Shown: positions 1 through 6,547, counted from the first letter of the stretch. The stretch is DNA of 18,111 nt from UBA6065 sp036565605 (GCA_036565605.1 DATCXV010000005.1:1-18111); one strand, 5' to 3'. The notes: generated by a model from the letters alone, not told the origin. Numbers and translations are program-made.

Positions 1-1243
1 ATACGCAGCAATCATGACGAAGCCCCACGGAAAAGATTATGGTTCACTTCAGGTAGCGTACATGGCGCCGACCGAAATCCTTGCAACACAGCATTTCGAT
101 TCCTTCATCGAGTATTTCAAACATCTTAATATCCAAATTGGCCTCATCACCGGATCCGGCTGCCGCAAATTCCCCGCCAAAGTTCCAACGGTGAAGAACG
201 GCATCCGAAAGGACTGGACCGATATCTCGCGCACACAACTTCTTAAATGGGTAAAGTCGGGCGAGATCGCCATTCTTATCGGCACGCATGCGCTTATCCA
301 GAAAAAAGTCGAATTCAAGAACCTTGCCTATGCCATCGTCGACGAGCAACACCGCTTCGGTACCGCCCAGCGCGCAAAATTAGTGCGCAAGGACGAGATC
401 CATCCGCACTTGTTGTCGATGACTGCCACTCCCATCCCACGCACGCTTGCTTTGACCATTTACGGAGACCTGGATCTTACTCTGCTTGACCAGATGCCTG
501 CGGGACGAAAGCCCATCATTACCGAAGTCATCATGCCGGACCAGCGCAATCGCATGTACGAAAAAATTCGCACCCAATTGCGGGAAGGCCGCCAAGCGTA
601 CATCATCTGTCCGCGCATCGACGAACCCGACCCCACCAAAGAAATGGCGGTCTTGGCGCGATCCGTTACAGCCGAAGCAGAACGTTTAAAACGCGACGTC
701 TTCGAGGAATACCAGATCGGCGTTCTCCATTCAAAAATGAAAGACGCGGATAAGGAGCGCGTAATGATGGAGTTCAAAGCCGGCAAAATACATATTCTGG
801 TGGCAACATCAGTCGTAGAAGTGGGCGTAAACGTACCGAATGCCACCGTGATATTGATCGAAGGCTCGGAGCGATTCGGTCTGTCACAACTGCATCAATT
901 GCGCGGCCGCGTCGTACGCTCGAACCATCAAGCGTACTGTTTTTTGTATGCCGAAAGCCATGGCGAAAAAACCGTCGAGCGTCTGAAAGCACTTACCACT
1001 GCCAAAAACGGTTTCGAATTGGCCGAGTTCGACCTGAAGTTTCGTGGCTCGGGCGAGCTATATGGCCGCAAGCAATGGGGCGTCTCGGACGTAGCCATGG
1101 AAGCGATTAAAAATGTAAAGATGGTCGAAGCAGCGCGTACCGAAGCACTGCGACTGGTCAATGAAGATGACACGTTCGAATCCTACCCTCTCCTGCGCGC
1201 TGAAGTGGAGCGACGCAAAAGCCAGGCGATACATTTTGAGTAA
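1..1243 (+). CDS. recG: ATP-dependent DNA helicase RecG, C-terminal part (5' end outside window)
   Basis: RecG is an SF2 helicase that remodels stalled forks and branched DNA. The frame is open from base 2, before the first ATG at 14, so the N-terminal wedge domain and Walker A motif lie upstream of the window. Visible motifs in order are MAPTEILATQH (Ia), DEQHRFG (the DEQH box, II), TATPIPRT (III), a VLHSKM/KERVM segment of the second RecA-like domain, and VEVGVNVPNATV followed by ERFGLSQLHQLRGR (V and VI), then the family C-terminus. One oddity: motif VI reads GRVVRS, where RecG proteins usually have GRVGRG. The gene ends with TAA and converges on the tRNA gene. Confidence 0.95.
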   Translation, partial: YAAIMTKPHGKDYGSLQVAYMAPTEILATQHFDSFIEYFKHLNIQIGLITGSGCRKFPAKVPTVKNGIRKDWTDISRTQLLKWVKSGEIAILIGTHALIQKKVEFKNLAYAIVDEQHRFGTAQRAKLVRKDEIHPHLLSMTATPIPRTLALTIYGDLDLTLLDQMPAGRKPIITEVIMPDQRNRMYEKIRTQLREGRQAYIICPRIDEPDPTKEMAVLARSVTAEAERLKRDVFEEYQIGVLHSKMKDADKERVMMEFKAGKIHILVATSVVEVGVNVPNATVILIEGSERFGLSQLHQLRGRVVRSNHQAYCFLYAESHGEKTVERLKALTTAKNGFELAEFDLKFRGSGELYGRKQWGVSDVAMEAIKNVKMVEAARTEALRLVNEDDTFESYPLLRAEVERRKSQAIHFE

Positions 1244-1244
1244 G

Positions 1245-1291
1245 AAGAAAGCCGGGTTGTTACGCCACCATTTCGGCGGGACTCCTTTCTT
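1245..1291. terminator. Possible bidirectional terminator between recG and the tRNA
   Basis: AAGAAAG at 1245-1251 can pair with CTTTCTT at 1285-1291, enclosing an inner stem CCACC/GGCGG with an ATTTC loop. The outer arms are pyrimidine/purine-rich on either strand, so it could end both converging transcripts. There is no long U tract, so the call is weak. Confidence 0.3.
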
Positions 1292-1294
1292 TAG

Positions 1295-1368
1295 TCCGCC
1301 TGTTTGGATTCGAACCAAAGACCCTCGAGGTATAAGCTCGATGCTCTAACCAACTGAGCTACAGGCGG
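1295..1368 (-). tRNA. tRNA-Ile with anticodon UAU
   Basis: Read on the minus strand it folds into a full cloverleaf. The acceptor stem is CCGCCTG/CAGGCGG, the D stem GCTC/GAGC, the anticodon stem TCGAG/CTCGA with loop CTTATAC, the variable loop GGGTC, and the T stem TTTGG/CCAAA with loop TTCGAAT. The discriminator is A73 and CCA is not encoded. The anticodon is TAT, which reads AUA. C4-G69, U12-A23, A37 and A73 agree with isoleucine identity elements. Most bacteria read AUA with a CAU anticodon modified to lysidine, so a UAU version is unusual. Confidence 0.93.
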
Positions 1369-1388
1369 AAGTGGTGCACGCTAATCCT

Positions 1389-1418
1389 AAGGCACCGGCG
1401 CGGTTTATACAATATAAT
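1389..1418. promoter_or_regulatory. Divergent promoter region for tRNA-Ile (-) and the Nudix-like gene (+)
   Basis: On the plus strand, TATAAT lies at 1413-1418, about 20 bases before the ATG at 1439. On the minus strand, TTGTAT, a 17-base spacer and TAGGAT precede the tRNA, a plausible sigma70-type promoter ending about 14-20 bases upstream of the mature 5' end. The two overlap within roughly 30 bases. Confidence 0.45.
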
Positions 1419-1438
1419 AAGAACAGAGAAGGCACCCC

Positions 1439-1810
1439 ATGCATTCATTTCCCGCCCGAGCGCTCTTTTTAGTATTTCGGGGAAACGAGCTCGTACTTAT
1501 AAGATCAGCCGATGATCCATCGCTTTTCGATGTACCCAGCATCATTATCGAAGAGTCTACCCCGCCCTGCGAAGTGGTGGAACGTGGACTGAAAGCGACG
1601 TCATTTCGCGATATTTCGATCTCGGAGATCAAGATCGTAAACGATCCAGAACATGTGATCTTCATATGTCTGGTGAACGGACGACCGGTTGGATTAAGCG
1701 GACTTGGCTCGACGTACGGAGTCACCAAAAACAATTGGAACTTCCGTCCGCCGATAACCGACCGTGCAAGCATGATTCTCGAATCCCATGTGCGAAGCCG
1801 CCTTTTCTGA
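1439..1810 (+). CDS. Hypothetical protein resembling a degenerate Nudix domain
   Basis: A 123-residue soluble protein. Its N-terminal half reads like a Nudix fold: a hydrophobic strand (ARALFLVFRGNELVLIRS), a segment in the place of the WELPGG strand (LFDVPSIIIEES), then a helix (EVVERGL). The Nudix catalytic box G-x5-E-x7-REUXEE is not present: no glycine before it and no REXXEE. If the homology is real, it is probably non-hydrolytic or a binding protein; this is inference from the pattern only. GAAGG six bases before the ATG is a weak ribosome site, and TATAAT lies at 1413-1418. The TGA stop falls in the loop of the terminator that ends the transcript. Confidence 0.6.
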   Translation: MHSFPARALFLVFRGNELVLIRSADDPSLFDVPSIIIEESTPPCEVVERGLKATSFRDISISEIKIVNDPEHVIFICLVNGRPVGLSGLGSTYGVTKNNWNFRPPITDRASMILESHVRSRLF

Positions 1811-1822
1811 GGCGGCTTTTTT
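1795..1822 (+). terminator. Rho-independent terminator overlapping the end of the Nudix-like gene
   Basis: AAGCCGCC (1795-1802) pairs with GGCGGCTT (1811-1818) around the loop TTTTCTGA and runs into a T tract. The loop contains the stop codon of the upstream gene. Confidence 0.85.
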
Positions 1823-1874
1823 GATTTGCAACCGAATAAAGACGATGATAGGGTTCGGCAGGAACATCAAAAAT

Positions 1875-2318
1875 ATGCACACCATGATCGTAGTTAAGGG
1901 GTATCTTCCCGATTATGAGCGTCAAATAATTAAAAGGATTCCTAGATTTGAAGCCGCAGATTTTCTGCACGCTGACGATCTGCCTTCGACCAAAGTTGAT
2001 CATCTTGACCTTGTGATCTATATCGACCGTTCTCCTGTGGCATATCAATGCAATATGCTTAATCCCGATTTCGTTGCCCATGCGACCTGTATGAGCCATA
2101 AAGGGATCCAGACACGAATCCTGCAATGGGTAGCAGGGCAACCACACTGTCGAGTGTGGCAAGGAAATCCTCAGTGCCTTGTTGAAATAGACAGAAAGCT
2201 TCCCATTACCGCTTACGGTAATGATGGCAGACGACTTAATCCACGGGAGTTTCCTAATTTACAAAAGACCATCAACTGGTCTACGTTCGAGAAAAAGTTC
2301 CTTCCTTCCGAATCGTAG
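1875..2318 (+). CDS. Hypothetical protein, unknown function
   Basis: About 147 residues, starting MHTMIVVKGYLPDYERQI and ending KKFLPSES. I recognise no family. The frame is open further upstream, to an ATG at 1788, but that start would put the first codons inside the previous gene's terminator. ATG 1875 has AGGAA ten bases upstream and is preferred; ATG 1884 is also possible. The protein looks soluble, has four cysteines without a CxxC pair, several aromatic residues (ILQWVAG, INWSTF) and no signal peptide. A strong terminator follows. Confidence 0.6.
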   Translation: MHTMIVVKGYLPDYERQIIKRIPRFEAADFLHADDLPSTKVDHLDLVIYIDRSPVAYQCNMLNPDFVAHATCMSHKGIQTRILQWVAGQPHCRVWQGNPQCLVEIDRKLPITAYGNDGRRLNPREFPNLQKTINWSTFEKKFLPSES

Positions 2319-2327
2319 TCAAATATC

Positions 2328-2356
2328 AAAGGCGCCCCTGAGGGCGCCTTTTTCTT
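2328..2356 (+). terminator. Rho-independent terminator
   Basis: AAAGGCGCCC (2328-2337) pairs perfectly with GGGCGCCTTT (2342-2351) around CTGA and continues into TTTTT. It sits between the converging 1875-2318 gene and ftsH. On the minus strand the T tract is short, so it mainly serves the plus strand. Confidence 0.85.
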
Positions 2357-2361
2357 TTGTG

Positions 2362-4278
2362 CTATGGCTGATGCTCGATATCCTTTTTCCTCTTCGGCAC
2401 CACGCCGTTAGCAACCAAGATCTGCTCGAACTCCTCACGTTCGATAGTTTCGGTCTCCATAAGGCGCTCGGCGATAGCATCAAGAAGCTTCTGGTGCTTC
2501 TTAACCGTCTCTTCAGCGCGGGCCATGCCTTGGGCCATGATGGATTTCACTTCCGCATCGATCTGCGCCGCCACTTCATCCGAATAGACGCCATCTTCAA
2601 CGCCGCGGCCAAAAAGCACTCGTCCACCAGCTCCTTCAAGAGCGACCGGCCCCATCTTGTCTGACATACCATATTTGGTCACCATGTCGCGAGCCAAAGC
2701 GGTAGAAACCTGAAGGTCATTCGAGGGTCCCGTCGTGAGATCTCCGAACATAAGACGTTCGGCGACATAACCACCAAGCGAAACAGCGATATCGTCGAGG
2801 AACTCTTTCTTGGATTGAAGCTTACGATCTTCTAACGGCAGGTGCAGAACATAGCCAGCAGCACGGCCGCGTGAAACGATAGAAATCTTGTGAACCGGAT
2901 CAGCGTAATCAAGAACGGACGAAACGATGGCATGACCCGCTTCATGATATGCCGTGATCTTCTTTTCTTCCTGCGACAGAATATGAGATTTCCTTTCAGG
3001 ACCAAGCATCACTTTTTCGATAGCGCGGATCAGATCGAACTGCGAAACCTTGGTGCGATTTTCGCGCGCGGCCAGAATGGCGCCTTCATTCATAAGCGAG
3101 TACAGATCCGCGCCCGAAAAGCCCGGCGTGCGTTCGGCAACCAGCTTCAGGTTAACGTCTTCTGCGAACGGCTTCTTGCGAGCATGGATTTTCAAAATCT
3201 CTTCGCGATCGTGACGGTCAGGCACATCGATCGTGACGCGGCGGTCAAAGCGTCCGGGACGCAGAAGCGCCGGGTCAAGAACATCGGGACGGTTAGTTGC
3301 CGCCATAACGATCACTTTTTCATTCGGCTCGAAACCGTCCATTTCGACGAGTATTTGATTCAAGGTTTGCTCGCGTTCGTCGTTGCCACCGCCCGTTCCT
3401 GCGCCGCGGCTCCGGCCCACAGCATCTATTTCATCAACGAAAATAATGGCCGGAGCCGCGGCCTTCGCCATCTTGAACAGATCGCGCACGCGTGAAGCGC
3501 CCACGCCCACGAACATCTCTACGAATTCCGAACCAGAGATAGAAAAGAATGCCACATTCGCTTCGCCCGCGACCGCGCGTGCCAAAAGCGTCTTGCCCGT
3601 ACCCGGCGCACCCATCAGCAGGATGCCCTTCGGAATAACCGCGCCGACATCCAAGAACTTTTTCGGATTGCGCAAAAAGTCCACGATCTCCATAAGCTCC
3701 TGCTTCGCTTCCTTGGCACCCGCAACGTCTTTGAACGTCACCTTCTGCTTTTTGTCTTCAGGTAATGTGATGCGCGCCTTGGATTGTCCGAAGGTAAACG
3801 CTTGCATGCCCGCACCGCGAACCTGGCGCGAAAGGAGCCAGACCAGAAAACCGATAAAGACCACCGGGATCAAAAACGGCAGCAAATTCAAAATCCAATA
3901 TCCGATGCCGGATGGATCTTTCACCTCCACTTCCACACCCGAAAGCGCCGATGGCAAAACGCCATAGTTTTTCAGCGTCTCCGAAAGTCCTGCTTCAGTC
4001 TCCTTTTTCGAAAGCTTCACCGAGCCATCAAGATAGGTCGCCGTCAGATCGTCCCCTTCGACTTGAATGGATGCGACAACACCTTTAGATATATCGCTTG
4101 AAAGCTGCGAAATCGAAATGTGTTCTCGCGAAGCCTCTTCCCTGCTTGAAATAAATGAATACGCCGCGACCAAGATGAAAAAGATGATAAGCCCCGTACC
4201 GAAGCTGCCCATAAAGCGGTGCAGACTCTGGCGAGGTGAATCTTTTTTCGGTCCTTTCTTTTGAGGCTGTTTTTGCAT
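2362..4278 (-). CDS. ftsH: ATP-dependent zinc metalloprotease FtsH
   Basis: A membrane-anchored AAA+ protease that degrades misfolded membrane proteins and tagged substrates. From Met at 4278 it has 638 residues: transmembrane helix 1 near 28-44, an extracytoplasmic region, helix 2 near 127-149, Walker A GAPGTGKT near 223-230, pore motif FVGVG, Walker B IIFVDEID, the SRH segment ending RPGRFDR, and the zinc site HEAGH near 445-449 with the third ligand Asp in GPSNDL. Length is normal. Start choice: in-frame ATGs lie at 4320, 4287 and 4278. The first overlaps the divergent smpB start. An extended -10 (TGC-TATAAT, 4294-4286) overlaps the 4287 ATG and lies seven bases before 4278, so 4278 with a leaderless mRNA fits best; 4287 is the alternative. 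Confidence 0.97.
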   Translation of the reverse strand: MQKQPQKKGPKKDSPRQSLHRFMGSFGTGLIIFFILVAAYSFISSREEASREHISISQLSSDISKGVVASIQVEGDDLTATYLDGSVKLSKKETEAGLSETLKNYGVLPSALSGVEVEVKDPSGIGYWILNLLPFLIPVVFIGFLVWLLSRQVRGAGMQAFTFGQSKARITLPEDKKQKVTFKDVAGAKEAKQELMEIVDFLRNPKKFLDVGAVIPKGILLMGAPGTGKTLLARAVAGEANVAFFSISGSEFVEMFVGVGASRVRDLFKMAKAAAPAIIFVDEIDAVGRSRGAGTGGGNDEREQTLNQILVEMDGFEPNEKVIVMAATNRPDVLDPALLRPGRFDRRVTIDVPDRHDREEILKIHARKKPFAEDVNLKLVAERTPGFSGADLYSLMNEGAILAARENRTKVSQFDLIRAIEKVMLGPERKSHILSQEEKKITAYHEAGHAIVSSVLDYADPVHKISIVSRGRAAGYVLHLPLEDRKLQSKKEFLDDIAVSLGGYVAERLMFGDLTTGPSNDLQVSTALARDMVTKYGMSDKMGPVALEGAGGRVLFGRGVEDGVYSDEVAAQIDAEVKSIMAQGMARAEETVKKHQKLLDAIAERLMETETIEREEFEQILVANGVVPKRKKDIEHQP

Positions 4279-4285
4279 GTCGGCC

Positions 4286-4294
4286 ATTATAGCA
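4286..4294 (-). promoter_or_regulatory. Extended -10 promoter of ftsH
   Basis: On the minus strand TGC-TATAAT matches the extended -10 consensus exactly. The last T is seven bases before ATG 4278, predicting transcription start at the start codon. No good -35 hexamer is visible, as is usual for extended -10 promoters. Confidence 0.6.
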
Positions 4295-4298
4295 AATG

Positions 4299-4307
4299 TG
4301 ATAGCAT
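4299..4307 (+). promoter_or_regulatory. Extended -10-like promoter of smpB
   Basis: TGA-TAGCAT keeps the TG element and four of six -10 bases. It ends six bases before the GTG start at 4314, so the mRNA would be leaderless. It lies back to back with the ftsH -10 (4286-4294), only four bases apart. Confidence 0.45.
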
Positions 4308-4313
4308 GTCCCT

Positions 4314-4757
4314 GTGACATTTGTCGAGAACCGCAAAGTCCGCTTCGATTACGAGATCCTCGAAACCATCGAGGCGGGTATCGAACTGCTTGGACACGAG
4401 GTTAAATCGATCCGTTCCGGAGCCGCCTCGTTCGACGGCTCCTATGTAACCATACGCGGCGGCGAGGCGTATCTGATACAGGCTTCAGTCCCGCCGTACC
4501 AGCCTTCTAATACGCCAGCGGGCTATGATCCGCTTCGGCCTCGAAAGCTCATACTGACCAAGCCCGAGATCGAAAAACTGGCCGATATCGAGGCAAAAAA
4601 GGGATTGACAATAGTGCCATTAAAGGCGTATAATAAAGGAGCAAAGGTCAAGATCGAACTGGCTGTAGTACGCGGCAAAAAACAGTTCGACAAACGCGAA
4701 TCGATCAAGAAACGCGAGACCGATCGCGAGATCCGTAGAACGTTGAAAGAAGAATAG
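4314..4757 (+). CDS. smpB: SsrA-binding protein SmpB
   Basis: SmpB binds the tRNA-like end of tmRNA and is required for ribosome rescue. The 147-residue protein shows the family features: VENRKVRFDYEILETIEAGIELLGHEVKSIRSG at the N-terminus, SYVTIRGGEAYLIQASVPPYQPSN in the core, the P-R-K-L-I-L motif, and a basic tail (KKQFDKRESIKKRETDREIRRTLKEE). The start is GTG at 4314; no upstream in-frame start fits better. It is divergent from ftsH and followed after 16 bases by ssrA, its functional partner. Its coding region holds a consensus promoter at 4605-4634. Confidence 0.97.
   Translation: MTFVENRKVRFDYEILETIEAGIELLGHEVKSIRSGAASFDGSYVTIRGGEAYLIQASVPPYQPSNTPAGYDPLRPRKLILTKPEIEKLADIEAKKGLTIVPLKAYNKGAKVKIELAVVRGKKQFDKRESIKKRETDREIRRTLKEE
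4605..4634 (+). promoter_or_regulatory. Consensus sigma70-type promoter inside smpB, likely for ssrA
   Basis: TTGACA at 4605-4610 and TATAAT at 4629-4634 are both perfect consensus hexamers with an 18-base spacer. The predicted start is near 4641, about 130 bases before the mature tmRNA 5' end. It would let tmRNA be made independently of smpB. Confidence 0.6.
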
Positions 4758-4773
4758 CGATTGCACGAAACAT

Positions 4774-5170
4774 GGGGATGACAGGCATAGACATGCCGCC
4801 ACCTTCCTTTCGCGCGCGACAGAGCCGGGTGACTCTTTAATCCGCCCACAACTCAAATGCAAAGAACACTGTCTCTCCGTATTTCGGAGTAAACGACTTC
4901 GCATTCGCTTACGCGGCCTAATACCCGCCTAACGACATCGACCCGCTCGCATTCCTGGCGCGGCGGTCCTCGATGTTATAAATCTAGGATAGACATTCGC
5001 CTGCCCTGGCGTTCGTCGAATGGCTTCGGCCAATCGGGCTCGATGGACATTCGTTCTGTAAGTTTTCAAGGATGACCGTCTAAATCCCTTCGGGGTAAAG
5101 ACTTTCTACGTCGCGTAGAAGCGCAGGAAGACCGACATGCACCCGAGTTCAATTCTCGGCATCTCCACCA
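4774..5170 (+). ncRNA. ssrA: Transfer-messenger RNA (tmRNA)
   Basis: The 397-base RNA starts GGGGATG and ends CATCTCC-A-CCA. These ends pair as a seven-base acceptor stem with G3-U70, the alanine identity element, and CCA is encoded. The T arm is CCGAG-TTCAATT-CTCGG. The tag reading frame is 4889-4921: GTA AAC GAC TTC GCA TTC GCT TAC GCG GCC TAA, giving VNDFAFAYAA. This aligns with the E. coli tag ANDENYALAA and ends in Ala-Ala as a degradation signal. The resume codon aligned with GCA is GTA. A hairpin CTCCG/CGGAG sits directly before it. smpB lies immediately upstream and ftsH, a protease known to act on tagged proteins, is divergent. Confidence 0.93.
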
Positions 5171-5178
5171 GAATGAAA

Positions 5179-5209
5179 ACTACCGACCCGTACGGTGGTT
5201 TTTATTTTT
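5179..5209 (+). terminator. Terminator of ssrA
   Basis: ACTACCG (5179-5185) pairs with CGGTGGT (5193-5199), one G-T pair, followed by a T-rich run. It starts nine bases after the encoded CCA. The stop codon of the converging membrane-protein gene lies in the T run. Confidence 0.8.
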
Positions 5210-5471
5210 CTTCTTTCTTTTCCTCGCCTCCCCACCGCATACGGGGTTTCTCGCCAAAGGCATAGCAAATCCGGATCAAGGTAGTGGTGATGATAGCTCC
5301 CGGCAAAAGAAAGAAAAGACCATATTCTTTTGCCGTCGCACCATTTTTAACGGCTGACGCAAGCGCCGCCATGATTGCAATATATGCAACCGTGACCGCC
5401 CACCCTTGCCATGTAACGGGGACCCAGCCCCAGCCGAAACGCTTAGCACGGAACCATAGTTTCTTTTCCAT
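5202..5471 (-). CDS. Small two-helix membrane protein, unknown function
   Basis: An 89-residue protein with a tryptophan-rich N-terminus (KLWFRAKRFGWGWVPVTWQGW), a first transmembrane helix near 23-42, a second near 50-70 (FFLLPGAIITTTLIRICYAF) and a charged tail ending EEKKEEK. I do not recognise a named family; the GWGW-x-P-x-TWQGW pattern looks like a conserved signature worth searching. The ATG at 5471 is six bases after TATACT on the minus strand, so a leaderless message is predicted. It ends against the ssrA terminator. Confidence 0.8.
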   Translation of the reverse strand: MEKKLWFRAKRFGWGWVPVTWQGWAVTVAYIAIMAALASAVKNGATAKEYGLFFLLPGAIITTTLIRICYAFGEKPRMRWGGEEKKEEK

Positions 5472-5477
5472 ATATTA

Positions 5478-5483
5478 AGTATA
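5478..5483 (-). promoter_or_regulatory. -10 box directly before the 89-residue membrane protein
   Basis: On the minus strand TATACT (5483 to 5478) is followed by TAATAT and then ATG at 5471. The six-base gap places transcription start at the start codon. No clear -35 hexamer is seen. Confidence 0.45.
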
Positions 5484-5505
5484 CGTTTTTCTGACGACTT
5501 TAAGT

Positions 5506-5535
5506 AGAAAAAGCCAGACCCTATGGTCTGGCTTT
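5506..5535 (-). terminator. Terminator after the zinc-ribbon gene
   Basis: AAAGCCAGACC (5510-5520) pairs with GGTCTGGCTTT (5525-5535) around CTAT, an 11-base perfect stem. On the minus strand it runs into TTTTTCT, so it ends the gene that stops at 5538. Confidence 0.85.
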
Positions 5536-5537
5536 AA

Positions 5538-5738
5538 TTAAGAACGATGTTTGCCCTTACCTTCACAAGGACCCGTGCAGATCCGAACAGAAACCTTACG
5601 CCCTCCAATTTCGGTTTCGATCGGATCAGGAAGAATCGATGAGCAGTAATTGCAATATCGCCCATGAAGCGGTCGCAGCAGCTCCTGTTCGGAGATCTGC
5701 GCCGCCGAGATCGTGTCAGAAGATGCTGATGCCACCAT
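5538..5738 (-). CDS. Small zinc-ribbon protein, unknown function
   Basis: A 66-residue protein starting MVASASSDTI. It has a C-x2-C pair (Cys29, Cys32 in RYCNYC) and a C-x3-C pair (Cys54, Cys58 in ICTGPC), spaced as a treble-clef or zinc-ribbon knuckle, and a basic end (KGKHRS). Function is unknown; a nucleic-acid or protein-binding role is only a guess. The gene choice is supported by its own promoter (TTGACA, 17 bases, TATCAT at 5778-5806) and its own terminator (5506-5535). The overlapping longer minus-strand frames here show no domain and mirror the ZIP gene. Confidence 0.7.
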   Translation of the reverse strand: MVASASSDTISAAQISEQELLRPLHGRYCNYCSSILPDPIETEIGGRKVSVRICTGPCEGKGKHRS

Positions 5739-5777
5739 AAACAAAAAAGAGCTGGAACGGGAAAAGTGCCAAGGGAC

Positions 5778-5806
5778 ATGATACCTCTGGAATAAGACCC
5801 TGTCAA
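5778..5806 (-). promoter_or_regulatory. Sigma70-type promoter of the zinc-ribbon gene
   Basis: On the minus strand TTGACA (5806-5801), a 17-base spacer and TATCAT (5783-5778) give a near-consensus promoter. The predicted start is near 5771, leaving a leader of about 32 bases before ATG 5738. It lies just past the ZIP stop codon. Confidence 0.65.
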
Positions 5807-5820
5807 AATATAGAAAGCGC

Positions 5821-6531
5821 TTATACTCCAGCGAAATGTATCGCCGCCCAAATGAGAGCCATGCCCGCAACAGTGGCCAAAGAGGTCCAGCGCGTCGGAT
5901 GCTGATGATGGCTTTCAGGCAGCAAATCTGATGCGCCAATGTACAAAAAGAAACCACAGAAGATGGCAAGGATCGGCGCGATCGCTTCTGATGGAATCGG
6001 TATAATAAAGGTCGACAAGACGCCAACAACCGGGGCCAGTGCGTCAACAGCAAGCCACTTTAATGCGCGGCGCCTTTCTCCGCCGTGGCGCAGGATCATG
6101 GAAACAGTATTCACGCCGTCCGAAAAATCATGAGCCAAGACCGCTGCTGCCACGACCGCACCCACCGCTGTCGATACATGGAATGCGACACCAATAGCGA
6201 TGCCATCGAGAAAGCTATGGAACGACAGCGCCCCTGCCCCAAAATGTCCGCGATGCTCGTGGCCATCTTCATGGCAGTGCATAAAAAACATTCGGTCCAG
6301 AATAAGGTACGTTGCGAAGCCAAGCGCTATAGACAGCGCAATTGTCGATGTGCCGATGTGTCCCGCGCTTAATTCCAAAGCCTCAGGCAAGAGATCGAAG
6401 AATGCAACGCCAATCAAAGCGCCCGCTGAAAAACCCAGGATCAGATGAAGCTTATCTTTGAAGCGCAAAGCGAACAGGCCGCCAAGAAATGTGGCCAGAA
6501 ACGCCGCAATGCTTACCAGAACGATATTCAT
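5821..6531 (-). CDS. ZIP-family metal ion transporter
   Basis: ZIP proteins carry zinc or related divalent metals into the cytoplasm. From Met 6531 (MNIVLVSIAAFLATFLGG) the protein has 236 residues and about seven to eight hydrophobic helices. It shows the metal-site helices HSFLDGIAIGVAF and HDFSDGVNTV, and a His-rich loop before them (HCHEDGHEHRGH), typical of metal sensing or delivery. The frame opens at 6570, but that start overlaps the upstream thioredoxin gene; 6531 is 16 bases after its stop and six bases after TATGAT. It lies in a line with ccdA and the thioredoxin, so co-transcription is likely. Confidence 0.9.
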   Translation of the reverse strand: MNIVLVSIAAFLATFLGGLFALRFKDKLHLILGFSAGALIGVAFFDLLPEALELSAGHIGTSTIALSIALGFATYLILDRMFFMHCHEDGHEHRGHFGAGALSFHSFLDGIAIGVAFHVSTAVGAVVAAAVLAHDFSDGVNTVSMILRHGGERRRALKWLAVDALAPVVGVLSTFIIPIPSEAIAPILAIFCGFFLYIGASDLLPESHHQHPTRWTSLATVAGMALIWAAIHFAGV

Positions 6532-6547
6532 ATCCGTATCATACAGA

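Noticed and set aside
1788..1874. Upstream start of the 1875-2318 gene
   Set aside because: It would begin inside the previous gene's terminator and has no ribosome site.
2890..3967. Plus-strand ORFs of 201 and 194 residues
   Set aside because: Antisense to the AAA and protease domains of ftsH, with no recognisable motif.
5534..6053. Two long minus-strand frames (5534-5851 and the upstream part of 5538-6053) before the zinc-ribbon ORF
   Set aside because: Their extra residues overlap the ZIP coding region and show no domain. The promoter at 5778-5806 supports the short start at 5738.
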